64,000 nucleotides of DNA from positions 5,671,435 through 5,735,434 of the forward strand of contig NC_080541.1 of the NCBI RefSeq assembly GCF_028640845.1, in the 5' to 3' direction. Below the pieces are notes generated by a model. It made no database searches and had not been told where the DNA came from. It was given only the letters and a program-made list of their open reading frames with translations. The stretch is from Ahaetulla prasina. Lineage: Eukaryota > Chordata > Lepidosauria > Squamata > Colubridae. This document shows positions 23,157-30,913 of this stretch, one piece after another. Every line of letters starts with the position of its first letter. Within the stretch, counting starts at the first letter, position 1. The position numbers and the translations under genes are program-made.

Positions 23157-23365
23157 ATAGAGAAGGAGAAAGAAGGCAGAGGAGGAGAAGAAGGAGAAAG
23201 AAGGCAGAGGAGGAGAAGGAGGAAAAAGAGGAGAAGGAAGAGGAGGAGGAGAAGGAGAAGGAGAAGGAGAAGGACTGTGAAGTCCTTGGTGCTCTCTGAG
23301 ATCGGTTGTTTTCTTGCAGACATTTCATTATCCAACTAGGTAATATCATCAACATCACGCTAGAA
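23157..23365 (-). repeat. Hammerhead-B-like module, continuation after LTR4
   Basis: Purine tract to about 23275, then GACTGTGAAGTCCTTGGTGC, GGTTGTTTTCTTGCAGACAT and TTCATTATCCAACTAGGTAA. On the minus strand this gives a helix II-like hairpin plus GAAATGTC and TGCAAGAA. The CTGATGA box is altered, so it is likely inactive. Confidence 0.6.
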
Positions 23366-23639
23366 GGTATAAACCGTACTCCTCTCTTCCCCCTTTCCCT
23401 TCTTTATTCCTGACAGAAGAGAATATTTGTAGCTTAGTTAATCTGTAGACCCCTTGGTGCGCCTTGATCTTAGGTGTCTAATGATGTTACCTAATTTGTA
23501 ACGTCTGCAAAAAAATGACCACACTCAGAAACACCAACAGCCCCACAGTCCTCCTCCTCCTCCTCCTCCTTCTAACCTCCTCCTCTCCTCTCCTCCTCCT
23601 CCTCCTCTCCTTCCTCCACTCCACAAACCTCACTCTCGC
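23366..23639. other. Mostly unassigned, with a hammerhead-B relic and (CTC)n tract
   Basis: A relic CTAATGATGTTACC...AACGTCTGCAA lies at about 23478-23512, followed by CACTCAGAAACACC and a (CTC)n run at 23552-23612. No gene is recognised. Confidence 0.5.
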
Positions 23640-23690
23640 CTATCACTGATGATGTTATCTTGTTGGGTCATGAAACATCTGCAAGAAATC
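23638..23690 (+). ncRNA. Hammerhead-ribozyme-like motif, family B
   Basis: CTGATGA at 23646-23652, a hairpin-like stretch, GAAACATC ending 23679, then TGCAAGAA. Helix II is weakened by changes (GTTATC against GGTCAT). Downstream AACCAAGCTCAGAGAGCACC is the usual module tail. Confidence 0.5.
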
Positions 23691-23906
23691 AACCAAGCTC
23701 AGAGAGCACCAAAGACCCCACAGAAGCAGATGTGTCACAGATGTACAAGATGAACTCTGCAGGATAGAGGACAGCTATGGGGGATGGGGTGGGGGAAGCC
23801 TTCCAGGTGAAGTCACATCGTTGCAAACGTTAGCAGGCCTTAGATACAGCAAAGCATCATCACTGAACATTTTGGGAACCAGGGTTCAGGCCCCTTTCCC
23901 TTGAAC

Positions 23907-24329
23907 CAGGGGTCTGCAAACTTGGCTCTTTTAAGACTTGCGGACTTCAACTCCCAGCTTTGCTGGCAGAGGAACTCTGGGAGTTGAAGTACACAAGCTT
24001 TGCTGGCTGAGTCCGCAAGCTTTGCTGGCTGAGGAACTCTGGGAGTTGAAGTCCACAAGCTTTGCTGGCTGAGGAACTCTGGGAGTTGAAGTCCGCAAGC
24101 TTTGCTGGCTGAGGAACTCTGGGAGTTGAAGTCCGCAAGCTTTGCTGGCTGAGGAACTCTGGGAGTTGAAGTCCGCAAGCTTTGCTGGCTGAGGAACTCT
24201 GGGAGTTGAAGTCCGCAAGCTTTGCTGGCTGAGGAACTCTGGGAGTTGAAGTCCACAAGCTTTGCTGGCTGAGGAACTCTGGGAGTTGAAGTCCACAAGT
24301 CTTAAAGTTGCCAAGTTTGCAGACCCCTG
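23907..24329. mobile_element. hAT-like MITE with internal 40-bp minisatellite
   Basis: Termini CAGGGGTCTGCAAACTTGGC and its mirror GTTTGCAGACCCCTG are flanked by a perfect 8-bp duplication, CCTTGAAC (23899-23906, 24330-24337), the hAT signature. Internally about nine units of a 40-bp repeat (TTTGCTGGCTGAGGAACTCT + GGGAGTTGAAGTCCGCAAGC) run at 23955-24300. Related short copies at 28033-28130 and 63560-63671 have about one unit. Confidence 0.92.
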
Positions 24330-24534
24330 CCTTGAACCAAAGAACAAAGATCAGCTGTGTTTGCAGAATAGGCTTAACTAGGTCAGCTAAAGGCCAAATA
24401 CCCCTCGGAATTCGTTACAAGACCATGTGCACCGTTGTGTGAATCATACACAGGCTGACATTTGCGGGATGATCACAGGGGGCAGGGGGTGTCACTCAAT
24501 CCTGTGCTGTGGACAGGAATGATTTACACCCCAC

Positions 24535-25022
24535 TGTCGTGTCCCACTCCTCCTCTGACGGCCGGGTCGGGGAAGTCCGTATCAAGCGTGCCTCTGCAGC
24601 TTTGCCAAAGTTCTGTCAGAGTTCTCAGGGCAGGCAGGATGTGACTTCAGCAATCCAATTTAGACTTTGCCTGACTCAAAGAATGCCAGAAAGCAGATCC
24701 TTTATATAGGCCATGGGGTGTGGCTCCATGACTCAGCACTTATCCAGGCCTGCCCCTCCCTTCCTTTTGCTGATGTTGCCTCTCCACTCTCCGGAAGCGT
24801 GGGTCCCTCCAGCCTCCAGCTGCCGGTAATTCCAGCTCATGACTGGCTTCACACTCCCCAGGCTCACATGCTGTGGGGGAGGGGCCCAGCTGCTCCGTTT
24901 GTCCAGGTATGGTGCCAGGACTGGAGGCTGGAGGCATGCTAGGACATTCTTCTGCACTATCAGCGTCCAGCAGGAGACGAGAGGGGCCCGGCTGTGGAGA
25001 GGGGGGCGAGTGAGACACAACA
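24535..25022 (-). mobile_element. Solo LTR, family LTR1
   Basis: Inverted copy beginning TGTCGTGTCC and ending GACACAACA, flanked by CCCAC / TCCAC. TATA box at 24711-24718 on the minus strand. The U3 frame ends WRDPRFRRVER and RGRPG just upstream of the TATA box. Shorter than the other copies through small deletions. Confidence 0.85.
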
Positions 25023-25310
25023 TCCACACTAAAAGTGGATTCTACAAAGGCAGCCCAGCTATCCTCACCCAGAGGAGCAGAGATTGATACCCAGAGTAAC
25101 ATCAGACCAACAATCAAGAAGTAAACAATATCCTCAGCGAGGAACTGCCAAAAAAGCCGACAGTAAACAGCCCAACCCAGGAACTTCCAAGACCATGCCC
25201 ACCAGTGCTGATAGAGCAAGCTGCTAGAATATAAATTGAGAGCAAACCCCACTCCCTTCTGGCACTGATGATGCTACCTAGCTGGATAATGAAACGTCTT
25301 GCAAGAAAAA
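25023..25310 (+). mobile_element. pLTR-like promoter and hammerhead-B leader
   Basis: After the LTR the host resumes at CCACACTAAAAGTGGATTC. Near 25228 AATATAAATTGAGAGC (TATA-like) precedes CCCCACTCCCTTCTGGCA and the ribozyme-like core at 25265. The same TATA-to-core spacing is seen near 26440-26376 on the minus strand and in the Penelope module at 63145-63180. This suggests a short promoter driving a ribozyme-led RNA. Confidence 0.5.
25257..25306 (+). ncRNA. Hammerhead-ribozyme-like motif, family B
   Basis: CTGATGA at 25265-25271, GAAACGTC at 25291-25298, flanks CTGGCA and TTGCAAG. The stem between them (GCTACC...GGATAAT) is weaker than in sister copies, so activity is doubtful. It is followed directly by a CR1 fragment. 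Confidence 0.5.
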
Positions 25311-25740
25311 GAGTGCAGAGAAGAGCAACAAAGATGATTAGAGGATTGGAGGCTAAAACATATGAAGAACGGTTGCAGGAACTGGGTATGTCTAGTTTAA
25401 TGAAAAGAAGGACTAGGGGAGACATGATAACATGTTCCAGTATCTCAGGGGTTGCCCCAAAGAAGAGGGAGTCAAGCTATTCTCCAAAGCACCTGAGGGT
25501 AGAACAAGAAGCAACGGATGGAAACTAATCAAGGAGAGAAGCAACTTAGAACTAAGGAGAAATTTCCTGACAGTTAGAACAATTAATAAGTGGAATGACT
25601 TGCCTGCAGAAGTTGTGAATGCTCCAACACTGGAAATTTTTAAGAAAATGTTGGATAACCATCTGACTGAGATGGTGTAGGGTTTCCTGCCTGGGCAGGG
25701 GGTTGGACTAGAAGGCCTCCAAGGTCCCTTCCAACTCTGT
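25311..25740 (+). mobile_element. CR1 LINE 3' fragment
   Basis: Open almost throughout: [20 protein letters not shown], a frameshift, then a block ending RRNFLTVRTINKWNDLPAEV and NAPTLEIFKKMLDNHLTEMV, stop TAG at 25678. The CR1 3' end GGGGGTTGGACTAGAAGGCC and CAAGGTCCCTTCCAACTCTG leads into the tail array. Confidence 0.9.
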
Positions 25741-25870
25741 TGTTATGTTATGTTATGTTATGTTATGTTATGTTATGTTATGTTATGTTATGTTATGTTA
25801 TGTTATGTTATGTTATGTTATGTTATGTTATGTTATGTTATGTTATGTTATGTTATGTTATGTTATGTTA
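25741..25870 (+). repeat. (TTATG)n CR1 tail array, about 26 units
   Basis: Uninterrupted TTATG pentamers directly follow the CR1 3' end, so they are an expanded LINE tail. Stop-free in two frames (MLCYV repeats), giving spurious ORFs. Confidence 0.95.
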
Positions 25871-25934
25871 AAACAAGCACATTCAGAGAGCACCAAAGAC
25901 TCCACAGTCCTCCTCCTCCTTCTCCTCCACTCCC

Positions 25935-25985
25935 TTCTAGCACTGATGATGCTACCTAGCTGGATAATGAAATGTCTTGCAAGAA
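25935..25985 (+). ncRNA. Hammerhead-ribozyme-like motif, family B
   Basis: CTGATGA at 25943-25949, GAAATGTC at 25969-25976, 5' flank TTCTAGCA and 3' flank TTGCAAGAA. Helix I pairs TTC.GCA with TGC.GAA around a one-base offset. Helix II is weak. Confidence 0.5.
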
Positions 25986-26054
25986 AACAAGCAAGCTTAG
26001 AGAGCACCAAAGACGCCACAGTCCTTCTCCTTCTCCACCATTGGCCCCACTCCC

Positions 26055-26105
26055 TTCTAGCACTGATGATGTTACCTAGTTGGGTAATGAAATGTCTTCA
26101 AGAAA
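26055..26105 (+). ncRNA. Hammerhead-ribozyme-like motif, family B
   Basis: CTGATGA at 26063-26069. Helix II GTTACC (26071-26076) pairs with GGTAAT (26083-26088) around loop TAGTTG. GAAATGTC follows at 26089-26096. Helix III would be the minimal self-complementary AUGU/ACGU type. One unpaired T lies between CTGATGA and helix II, a departure from the canonical core. Helix I is damaged on the 3' side (TTCA instead of TGCA). Confidence 0.55.
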
Positions 26106-26246
26106 ACCACCAAGTTCAGAGAGCACCAAGACCCCACACTCCTCCTCCTCCTCCTCCTCCTCTTCTTCCTCCTCCTCCTCCTCCTCCTCCTCCTCTTCTT
26201 CTTCCTCCTCCTCCTCCTCCTCCTCCTCTTCCCAAACCCCACTCCC

Positions 26247-26297
26247 TTCTAGCACTAATGATGTTCCCTAGTTGGGTAATGAAACGTCTGCAAGAAA
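26247..26297 (+). ncRNA. Hammerhead-ribozyme-like motif, family B, core-mutated
   Basis: Flanks TTCTAGCA and TGCAAGAA pair in 7 of 8 positions and GAAACGTC is perfect (26281-26288), but the catalytic box reads CTAATGA (G5 to A). Predicted inactive. Confidence 0.5.
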
Positions 26298-26368
26298 ACC
26301 ACCAAGTTCACAGATCACCAAGGACCCTTTGTTTTAACCCCGAGCTACTAATATTCTCCTTCACTGTT

Positions 26369-26450
26369 TTCTTGCAGATGTTTCATTACCCAGCTCGGTA
26401 ACATCATCAGTGCTAGAAGGGAGTGGGGTTTGCTCTCTGTTTATATACTA
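26369..26450 (-). ncRNA. Hammerhead-ribozyme-like motif, family B, with TATA-like leader
   Basis: Minus strand, 5' to 3': TATATAAACAGAGAGC (about 26445-26430), CCCCACTCCCTTCTAGCA, CTGATGA, GTTACC/GGTAAT helix with a 6-nt loop, GAAACATC (26384-26377), TGCAAGAA. Helix I pairs 7 of 8 positions. The best-preserved B copy apart from the C-to-T change that turns GTC into ATC. Confidence 0.58.
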
Positions 26451-26479
26451 GTGGCTTCTCCTGTCATGTCTCCTTTTGA

Positions 26480-27040
26480 TCCTGCCCTTCTTTTTTGCTA
26501 TAGTCTGACAAAGAGTCACACTAATACAACGCCTGTTTTATGGCTTTGTGATTTATTCTGTGTCTCGAGAAAGATTTTCTTTTCTTGAGTGGCACTATAA
26601 AAAAGGATGCAAACCCAAGATTTCTGGAGCAGAGAAGAAGAAAAATGCGGTACGCACTTCAAAAGTTGTGCTGGGAAATCCATGAATTGCTTTTGATTAA
26701 CGAATCCTGTTTTATTGCAAATCCATCAAGAATTCAGAAAGGACTCGGGTCAAAATGAGGGTGGGGGAACGGAAATACATATCTACAGTACCTGACGGCG
26801 TTTTGAATCATATTCCTCTCCATTTTGTCACGCCTTGATCGTTAAACTATGATTTCTTTTGCACTTGTTTATTCTTCCGGTGCTGTTTTCCTGTAATGGA
26901 TGTGGAGGTAATAAAGACTGTTTTGTGAAAGAGCTGAGCAGAGTGATTCGGGGCAGCTATTAAACATTTGGAGAGTGTTGGTTTCTGTTTTAATGGTCTC
27001 TAGCAGGTCAGCATGGTAGTCCAGAATCTGCTGTAACAGG
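26480..27040. other. Unassigned DNA
   Basis: No repeat family or coding motif recognised. AATAAA near 26910 has no gene around it that I can support. Confidence 0.5.
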
Positions 27041-27048
27041 TTCCTGTT

Positions 27049-27600
27049 TTAGAATAGAATAGAATAGAATAGAATAGAATAGAATAGAGTAGAGTAGAGT
27101 AGAGTAGAATAGAATAGAATAGAATAGAATAGAATAGAATAGAATAGAATAGAATAGAATAGAATAGAATAGAATAGAATAGAATAGAATAGAATAGAAT
27201 TTTATTGGCCAAGTGTGACTGGACACATAAGGAATTTGTCTTAGGTGCATATGCTCTCTGTTTACATAAAAGAAAAGATAAGTTCATCAAGAATCATAAG
27301 GTACAACACTTAATGATAGTCATAGGGTACATATAAGCAATCAGGAAACAAATCAATATAAATTGTAAGGATACAAGCAACAAAGTTACAGTCATACAGT
27401 CATAAGTGGAAGGAGATGGGTGATGGGAACGATGAGAAGATTAATAGTAGTGCAGATTTAGTAAATAGTTTGAGAGTAGGGTACAAATAAGCAATTGGGA
27501 AACAATCAATATAAATATAAATCGTAAGGATACAAGCAAGAAAGTTACAGTCATACAGTCGTAAGTGGGAGGAGATGGGTGATGGGAACAATGAGAAGAT
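27049..27600 (-). mobile_element. Snake1/L3-like LINE 3' end with AATAG tail
   Basis: (AATAG)n with a few AGTAG units (27050-27200), then TTTATTGGCCAAGTGTGACT and the antisense 3' UTR (GCATATGCTCTCTGTTTACA). The UTR part GGGTACATATAAGCAA...GATGGGTGATGGGAAC at about 27327-27436 is repeated at 27479-27600. Confidence 0.88.
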
Positions 27601-27603
27601 TTT

Positions 27604-27735
27604 TTTTTTAAAAAAAATCACCCTCTCCTGGCGATTGGCCCAAAGTCACCCAGTGACTTCCATGGTTCAAGTGGAACTAGAACTCACAATCTCCTGCTTT
27701 GAAGCCTGGTGCTTCACCACTAGTCCAAACTGCTT
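27604..27735 (-). mobile_element. tRNA-derived SINE with MIR/CORE-like region
   Basis: The minus strand reads TTTGGACTAGTGGTGAAGC (A-box-like), then GTGAGTTCTAGTTCCAC (B-box-like), then CACTGGGTGACTTTGGGCC, which resembles the MIR/CORE 3' region. The exact family is uncertain. Confidence 0.6.
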
Positions 27736-28032
27736 CTCTAATGATGTGATGTTAAAAAAAATGCTTAAAAGAGAAAATGGTATCACCTTTGGATGGACTT
27801 TTTTTGGGGTGTGTGTGTGTAAAGGATCCATTTCATCCCAATATACAGGCAATAATTACATGTATCATTTTTAAAAAAAATGTATTCATTCTTTGCTATG
27901 GGACAACTGGGTAATGTGTACAACCTGAGTTTGAGGGGCTCCATTGTTAGAGCTTTTCAAGAGAAGATAGAATAACAATTTGTCCCAGATTGTGTAAGGA
28001 CACTTGCCTTCGACAGAAGATCAGACTAGATC

Positions 28033-28130
28033 AGGGGTCTCCAACCTTGGTCCCTTTAAGACTTGTGGACTTCAACTCCCAGAGTTCCTCAGCCAGCTCT
28101 GCTGGCTGAGGGACTCTGGGAGTTCTTCAA
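28033..28130. mobile_element. hAT-like MITE fragment (40-bp-repeat family)
   Basis: CAGGGGTCTCCAACCTTGGT at the left end, internal CTGGCTGAGGGACTCTGGGA. The right terminus is missing. Compare the intact short copy at 63560-63671. Confidence 0.7.
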
Positions 28131-28178
28131 AATCCCTTCCAGCCCCTATGACTCTACAAATTCTGAAAGACTTTGGAT

Positions 28179-28400
28179 CAGTGGTAAAATCCAATTTTTT
28201 TTTTACTACCAGTTCTATGGGTGTGGCTTGGTGGGTGTGGTGTGGCTTGGTGGGCGTGGCAGGGGAAGGATACTGCAAAATCTCCATTCCCACCCCACTC
28301 CTGGGAGAAGGATATTGCAAAATCTCCATTCCTGCCCCACTCTGGGGCCAGCCAGAAGTGGCATTTGCTGGTTCTCCAAATCTGCTGGATTTCACCCCTG
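28179..28400. mobile_element. hAT-like MITE (41-bp-repeat family), two units
   Basis: Ends CAGTGGTAAAATCC and GGATTTCACCCCTG. Flanking 8-bp duplication CTTTGGAT / GTTTGGAT (28171-28178, 28401-28408). Contains two copies of the GAAGGATACTGCAAAATCTC repeat that is amplified at 58.3-59.2 kb, and GGGCGTGGCTTGGTGGGCGT-like G-rich runs. Confidence 0.9.
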
Positions 28401-28484
28401 GTTTGGATGTTTCTGCAGGAACTGTTTTTACATATTTTCCAGTGGAAAATATATTCCAGAGGTTAATAATAATTAAAACAGTAC

Positions 28485-28570
28485 CAGAGGTGGAAGGGAC
28501 CTTGCAGGTCATCTATCCAACCCCCTGCCCAAGCAGGAAACCTTACATCTGCCTCTACCTAGGATGGAAC
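28485..28570 (-). mobile_element. SINE 3' half with CR1-like tail
   Basis: Antisense of GGGGGTTGGATAGATGACCT and CCTAGGTAGAGGCAGATGTA. Matches the longer copies at 28690 and 29237 that include a tRNA B box. Confidence 0.6.
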
Positions 28571-28689
28571 TCACAAACCCTACATTGGTTGGGCCCAATG
28601 ATGTTTCACCTCACAAAATGGCTGCCTAGAAATCTTGTAATTAAAAATAAAAGGAGAAGCACTGGTTTGAAATTTCATTTAACAGATTA

Positions 28690-28832
28690 ACAGAGTTGGA
28701 AGGGACAGGTCATCTATCCAACCGCCTGCCCAAGCAGGAGACCTTACATCTGCCGCGACCTAGGATCGAACTCACAGCCTCCTGATTGTGAAGCCACAGC
28801 AGCTGACTTGTTCTTGACCAAGTTGAAAGTGA
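28690..28832 (-). mobile_element. CR1-tailed tRNA SINE, left arm of direct repeat
   Basis: The minus strand contains GAGGCTGTGAGTTCGATCCT (B box) then a CR1-like 3' end. The same block, including the adjacent TTGTTCTTGACCAAGTT, recurs at 29237-29375 on the other side of an R4-like LINE end. Confidence 0.65.
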
Positions 28833-29236
28833 GAAACAACTTGAAAAAGTCACCAGATATCAAGATTTGAGAATCGAATTGCAGAGACTCTGGCATAAAC
28901 CAGTGCAGGTGGTTCCAGTGGTACTCGGCACGTTGGGAGCTGTGCCTAAAGATCTAGGCAAGCACTTCAAAGCAATTGGTGCTGACAAGATCACCATTGG
29001 TCAGCTGCAGAAGGCCACCTTACTGGGATCTGCTCGCATAATTCGCCGATATATCACCCAGTCCTAAACGCTTGGGAAGTGTTCGACTAGTGATCTGTGA
29101 TACGAAATCCAGCCTAGTTATCTCATTTGCTGTGTATACTGTCATTTTGTGTAAATAAAATAATAATAATAATAATAACAACAATAACAACAACAACAAC
29201 AACAACAACATCATCAACAACAACAACAACAACAAC
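28833..29236 (+). mobile_element. R4/Dong-like LINE 3' end
   Basis: Open frame to TAA at 29067: RIELQRLWHKPVQVVPVVLG, TLGAVPKDLGKHFKAIGADK, QKATLLGSARIIRRYITQS. This is the C-terminal pattern (VVPVV.G.LG...LQK..LLG.A.I.R) of R2/R4-type LINEs. A 3' UTR and an (AAC)/(AAT)n tail follow to 29236. 5'-truncated. Confidence 0.7.
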
Positions 29237-29375
29237 AGAGTTGAAGGGACATCTATCCAACCGCCTGCCCAAGCAGGAGACCTTACATCTGCCTCTACTT
29301 AGGATCGAACTCACAGCCTCCTGATTGTGAGGCCACAGCATCCGACTTGTTCTTGACCAAGTTAAAAGTTTCAGA
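29237..29375 (-). mobile_element. CR1-tailed tRNA SINE, right arm of direct repeat
   Basis: Second copy of 28690-28832, beginning ACAGAGTTGAAGGGACA and ending TTGTTCTTGACCAAGTT. It starts immediately after the LINE tail, as a long target-site duplication would. Confidence 0.65.
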
Positions 29376-29379
29376 AATT

Positions 29380-29820
29380 AGGAGTATAAAAAGCTTCTTT
29401 ACACCCAGTTAGACCATTGATTAGTATCACTTAAGGTTATACTTGGTTTAAGGGCAAGAATTCTTCCAATTCTACTTAGAAAGGCCAGGGGCATGTAATG
29501 AACATATTGTACCAACAATGAGTTAAGGCCTTTTCTTAACTATGGTTAAACTTTTTCTATCTGTGGAACCTGTTAGATTAAAAAAAAAAGAGTCTTGCTC
29601 AAGGGGCAAAACTCAAGTGTTAGAAAATAGGCTGCATTTAAGTTATTTCTTCAATTTCTCATGGAACGGTTCCATGGAGTTTGAAATTCTAAAATCTCCC
29701 CTTGAATTTCTTCCAGCACAATTGAGTGGATTTGCTTTTATGAAAACATTGGATATTGATAGACTATGTGCCATCAAGTTGACTCTTAATGAGAGATTAT
29801 AAAAAGAAAGAGAAAAAGAG
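29380..29820. other. Unassigned DNA
   Basis: No repeat family or protein motif recognised. The short frame at 29542-29802 has no known signature. Confidence 0.45.
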
Positions 29821-29828
29821 AGAGAGAG

Positions 29829-29884
29829 GAAGGAAGGAAGGAAGGAAGGAAGGAAGGAAGGAAGGAAGGAAGGAAGGAAGGAAA
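29829..29884. repeat. (GGAA)n microsatellite
   Basis: About 14 GGAA units after a GA-rich run. Confidence 0.95.
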
Positions 29885-29929
29885 AGGTATGCTGCTCCTT
29901 TCCCTTTAAGGTGATTCTGGTGGGATAGA

Positions 29930-30142
29930 TTATGGATTGATGAATGGATAGATAGATGGATGATAGATAGGGAGAGAGAGAGACAGACAGACAGACAGGA
30001 GGGGTAGATAGGATAAAAGGAGAGGATGGTAGATGAGAGATAGCTAGATAGAGAGACAAGTGATAGATAGATGATCGATGATCAATAGACAGACAGACAG
30101 ACAGACAGATAGATAGATAGATAGATATAGATAGATAGATAT

Positions 30143-30181
<39 letters not shown>

Positions 30182-30298
30182 GGAGGGGGAGGGAGAGGTA
30201 GGATAGAAGGAGAGAGATGGTAGATGAGAGATTGCTAGATAGAGAGACAAGTGATAGATAGATAGATAGATGATCAATGATTGATGATAGATAGATAA

Positions 30299-30356
<58 letters not shown>

Positions 30357-30440
30357 GGATGGATGGATGGATGGATGGATGGATGGATGGATGGATGGAT
30401 GGATGGATGGATGGATGGATGGAGAGACAGACAGACAGAT
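29930..30440. repeat. GATA/GACA/GGAT compound satellite (Bkm-like)
   Basis: Blocks of GATA (longest 30297-30356), GACA (about 29980-30000, 30088-30108, 30146-30182, 30425-30437) and GGAT (30356-30421). A ~185-bp higher-order duplication is visible: AGGATGGTAGATGAGAGATA near 30022 and AGATGGTAGATGAGAGATTG near 30215. GATA/GACA repeats are the Bkm satellite described from snakes. Confidence 0.93.
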
Positions 30441-30474
30441 CTTCTCCTGAATGATCTTTCTTCAACCAGGCCCT

Positions 30475-30660
30475 TCAAGTTTTCCAACAATGTACTCATC
30501 AGCACCATCACTTGTCTTTTGTTGCCCTCTTCTTGTCTTTCCTCCCACCTTCCCCAACATTGGAACCTTCTCCAGAAAGCTAAGATCTTTGCATAACGGA
30601 TCCAGAACAGGATAATTCTCTAAAAACATACCGTTAGTTCTCCCACAGGTCTCCCCCACC
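30475..30660 (-). pseudogene. Possible RTE/BovB-like C-terminal relic
   Basis: The minus frame reads [20 protein letters not shown], resembling the BovB block SLEKSRMLGKMEGKGRRG at 52.75 kb. A similar relic (RRNSLEKFMILGKVEG) occurs near 34400-34480. Short and diverged. Confidence 0.4.
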
Positions 30661-30674
30661 CCCAATAGGCAACT

Positions 30675-30850
30675 GGGCTTTCTGGTTTTTCATTAAAGAC
30701 ATTTCGCTTCTTATCCAAGAAGCTTCTTCAGTTCTGACTGGATGGTGGGGAATAGAAGGACTGATACTCCTTGCAGACAAAGTTGGTCATTTGCATCCTT
30801 TTAGAGAGTCGTTGAGGCCACCTGTGAGGCCACCTGTGTCATCGTATGGG
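30675..30850 (-). mobile_element. Penelope-type pLTR fragment, family A
   Basis: Shares with 63.1-63.2 kb (opposite strand) the order: CAAATGACCAAC...GTCTGCAAGGAG, CCCCACCATCCAGTCAGAA, then a hammerhead-like core at 30731-30698 and AAAACCAGAAAGCCCAGTTG. At 63 kb this sequence adjoins a GIY-YIG domain. Confidence 0.6.
30690..30740 (-). ncRNA. Hammerhead-ribozyme-like motif, family A (best helix II)
   Basis: Minus strand: CTGAAGA (30731-30725), one A, helix GCTTCTT / AAGAAGC closed by loop GGAT, then GAAATGTC (30705-30698). The 7-bp helix II is perfect. Helix I is short (GAA with TTT). Helix III would be the minimal AUGU type. The extra A before helix II is non-canonical. Confidence 0.58.
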
Positions 30851-30913
30851 TAGTTAGTACTTTTTTTTTAAAAAAAACCAGGTAGTTAAAGAGAAGTTAA
30901 ATGAGGATTTCAC

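Larger units (their letters stand above)
25871..26340 (+). repeat. Tandem array of hammerhead-B modules separated by (CTC)n tracts
   Basis: Head-to-tail units: AGAGAGCACCAAAGACTCC, a CTC/TTC tract, CACTCCCTTCTAGCACTGAT, a hairpin, GAAAYGTC, AAGAAAACNACCAAG. Cores start at 25943, 26063 and 26255, so periods are about 120 and 192 bp, the difference being tract length. Tandem hammerhead monomers are the layout expected for dimeric ribozymes. Confidence 0.7.

Noticed and set aside
23940..24300. CRISPR-like regular repeat array
   Set aside because: Units are contiguous 40-bp tandem repeats without unique spacers, inside a hAT MITE in a vertebrate genome.
26080..26271. Polyserine frame (S)n
   Set aside because: A translation of the (CTC)n/(TCC)n spacer within the hammerhead-B array.
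29542..29802. 86-codon open frame as a small gene
   Set aside because: No motif, no splice or promoter context; length is expected by chance in AT-rich DNA.
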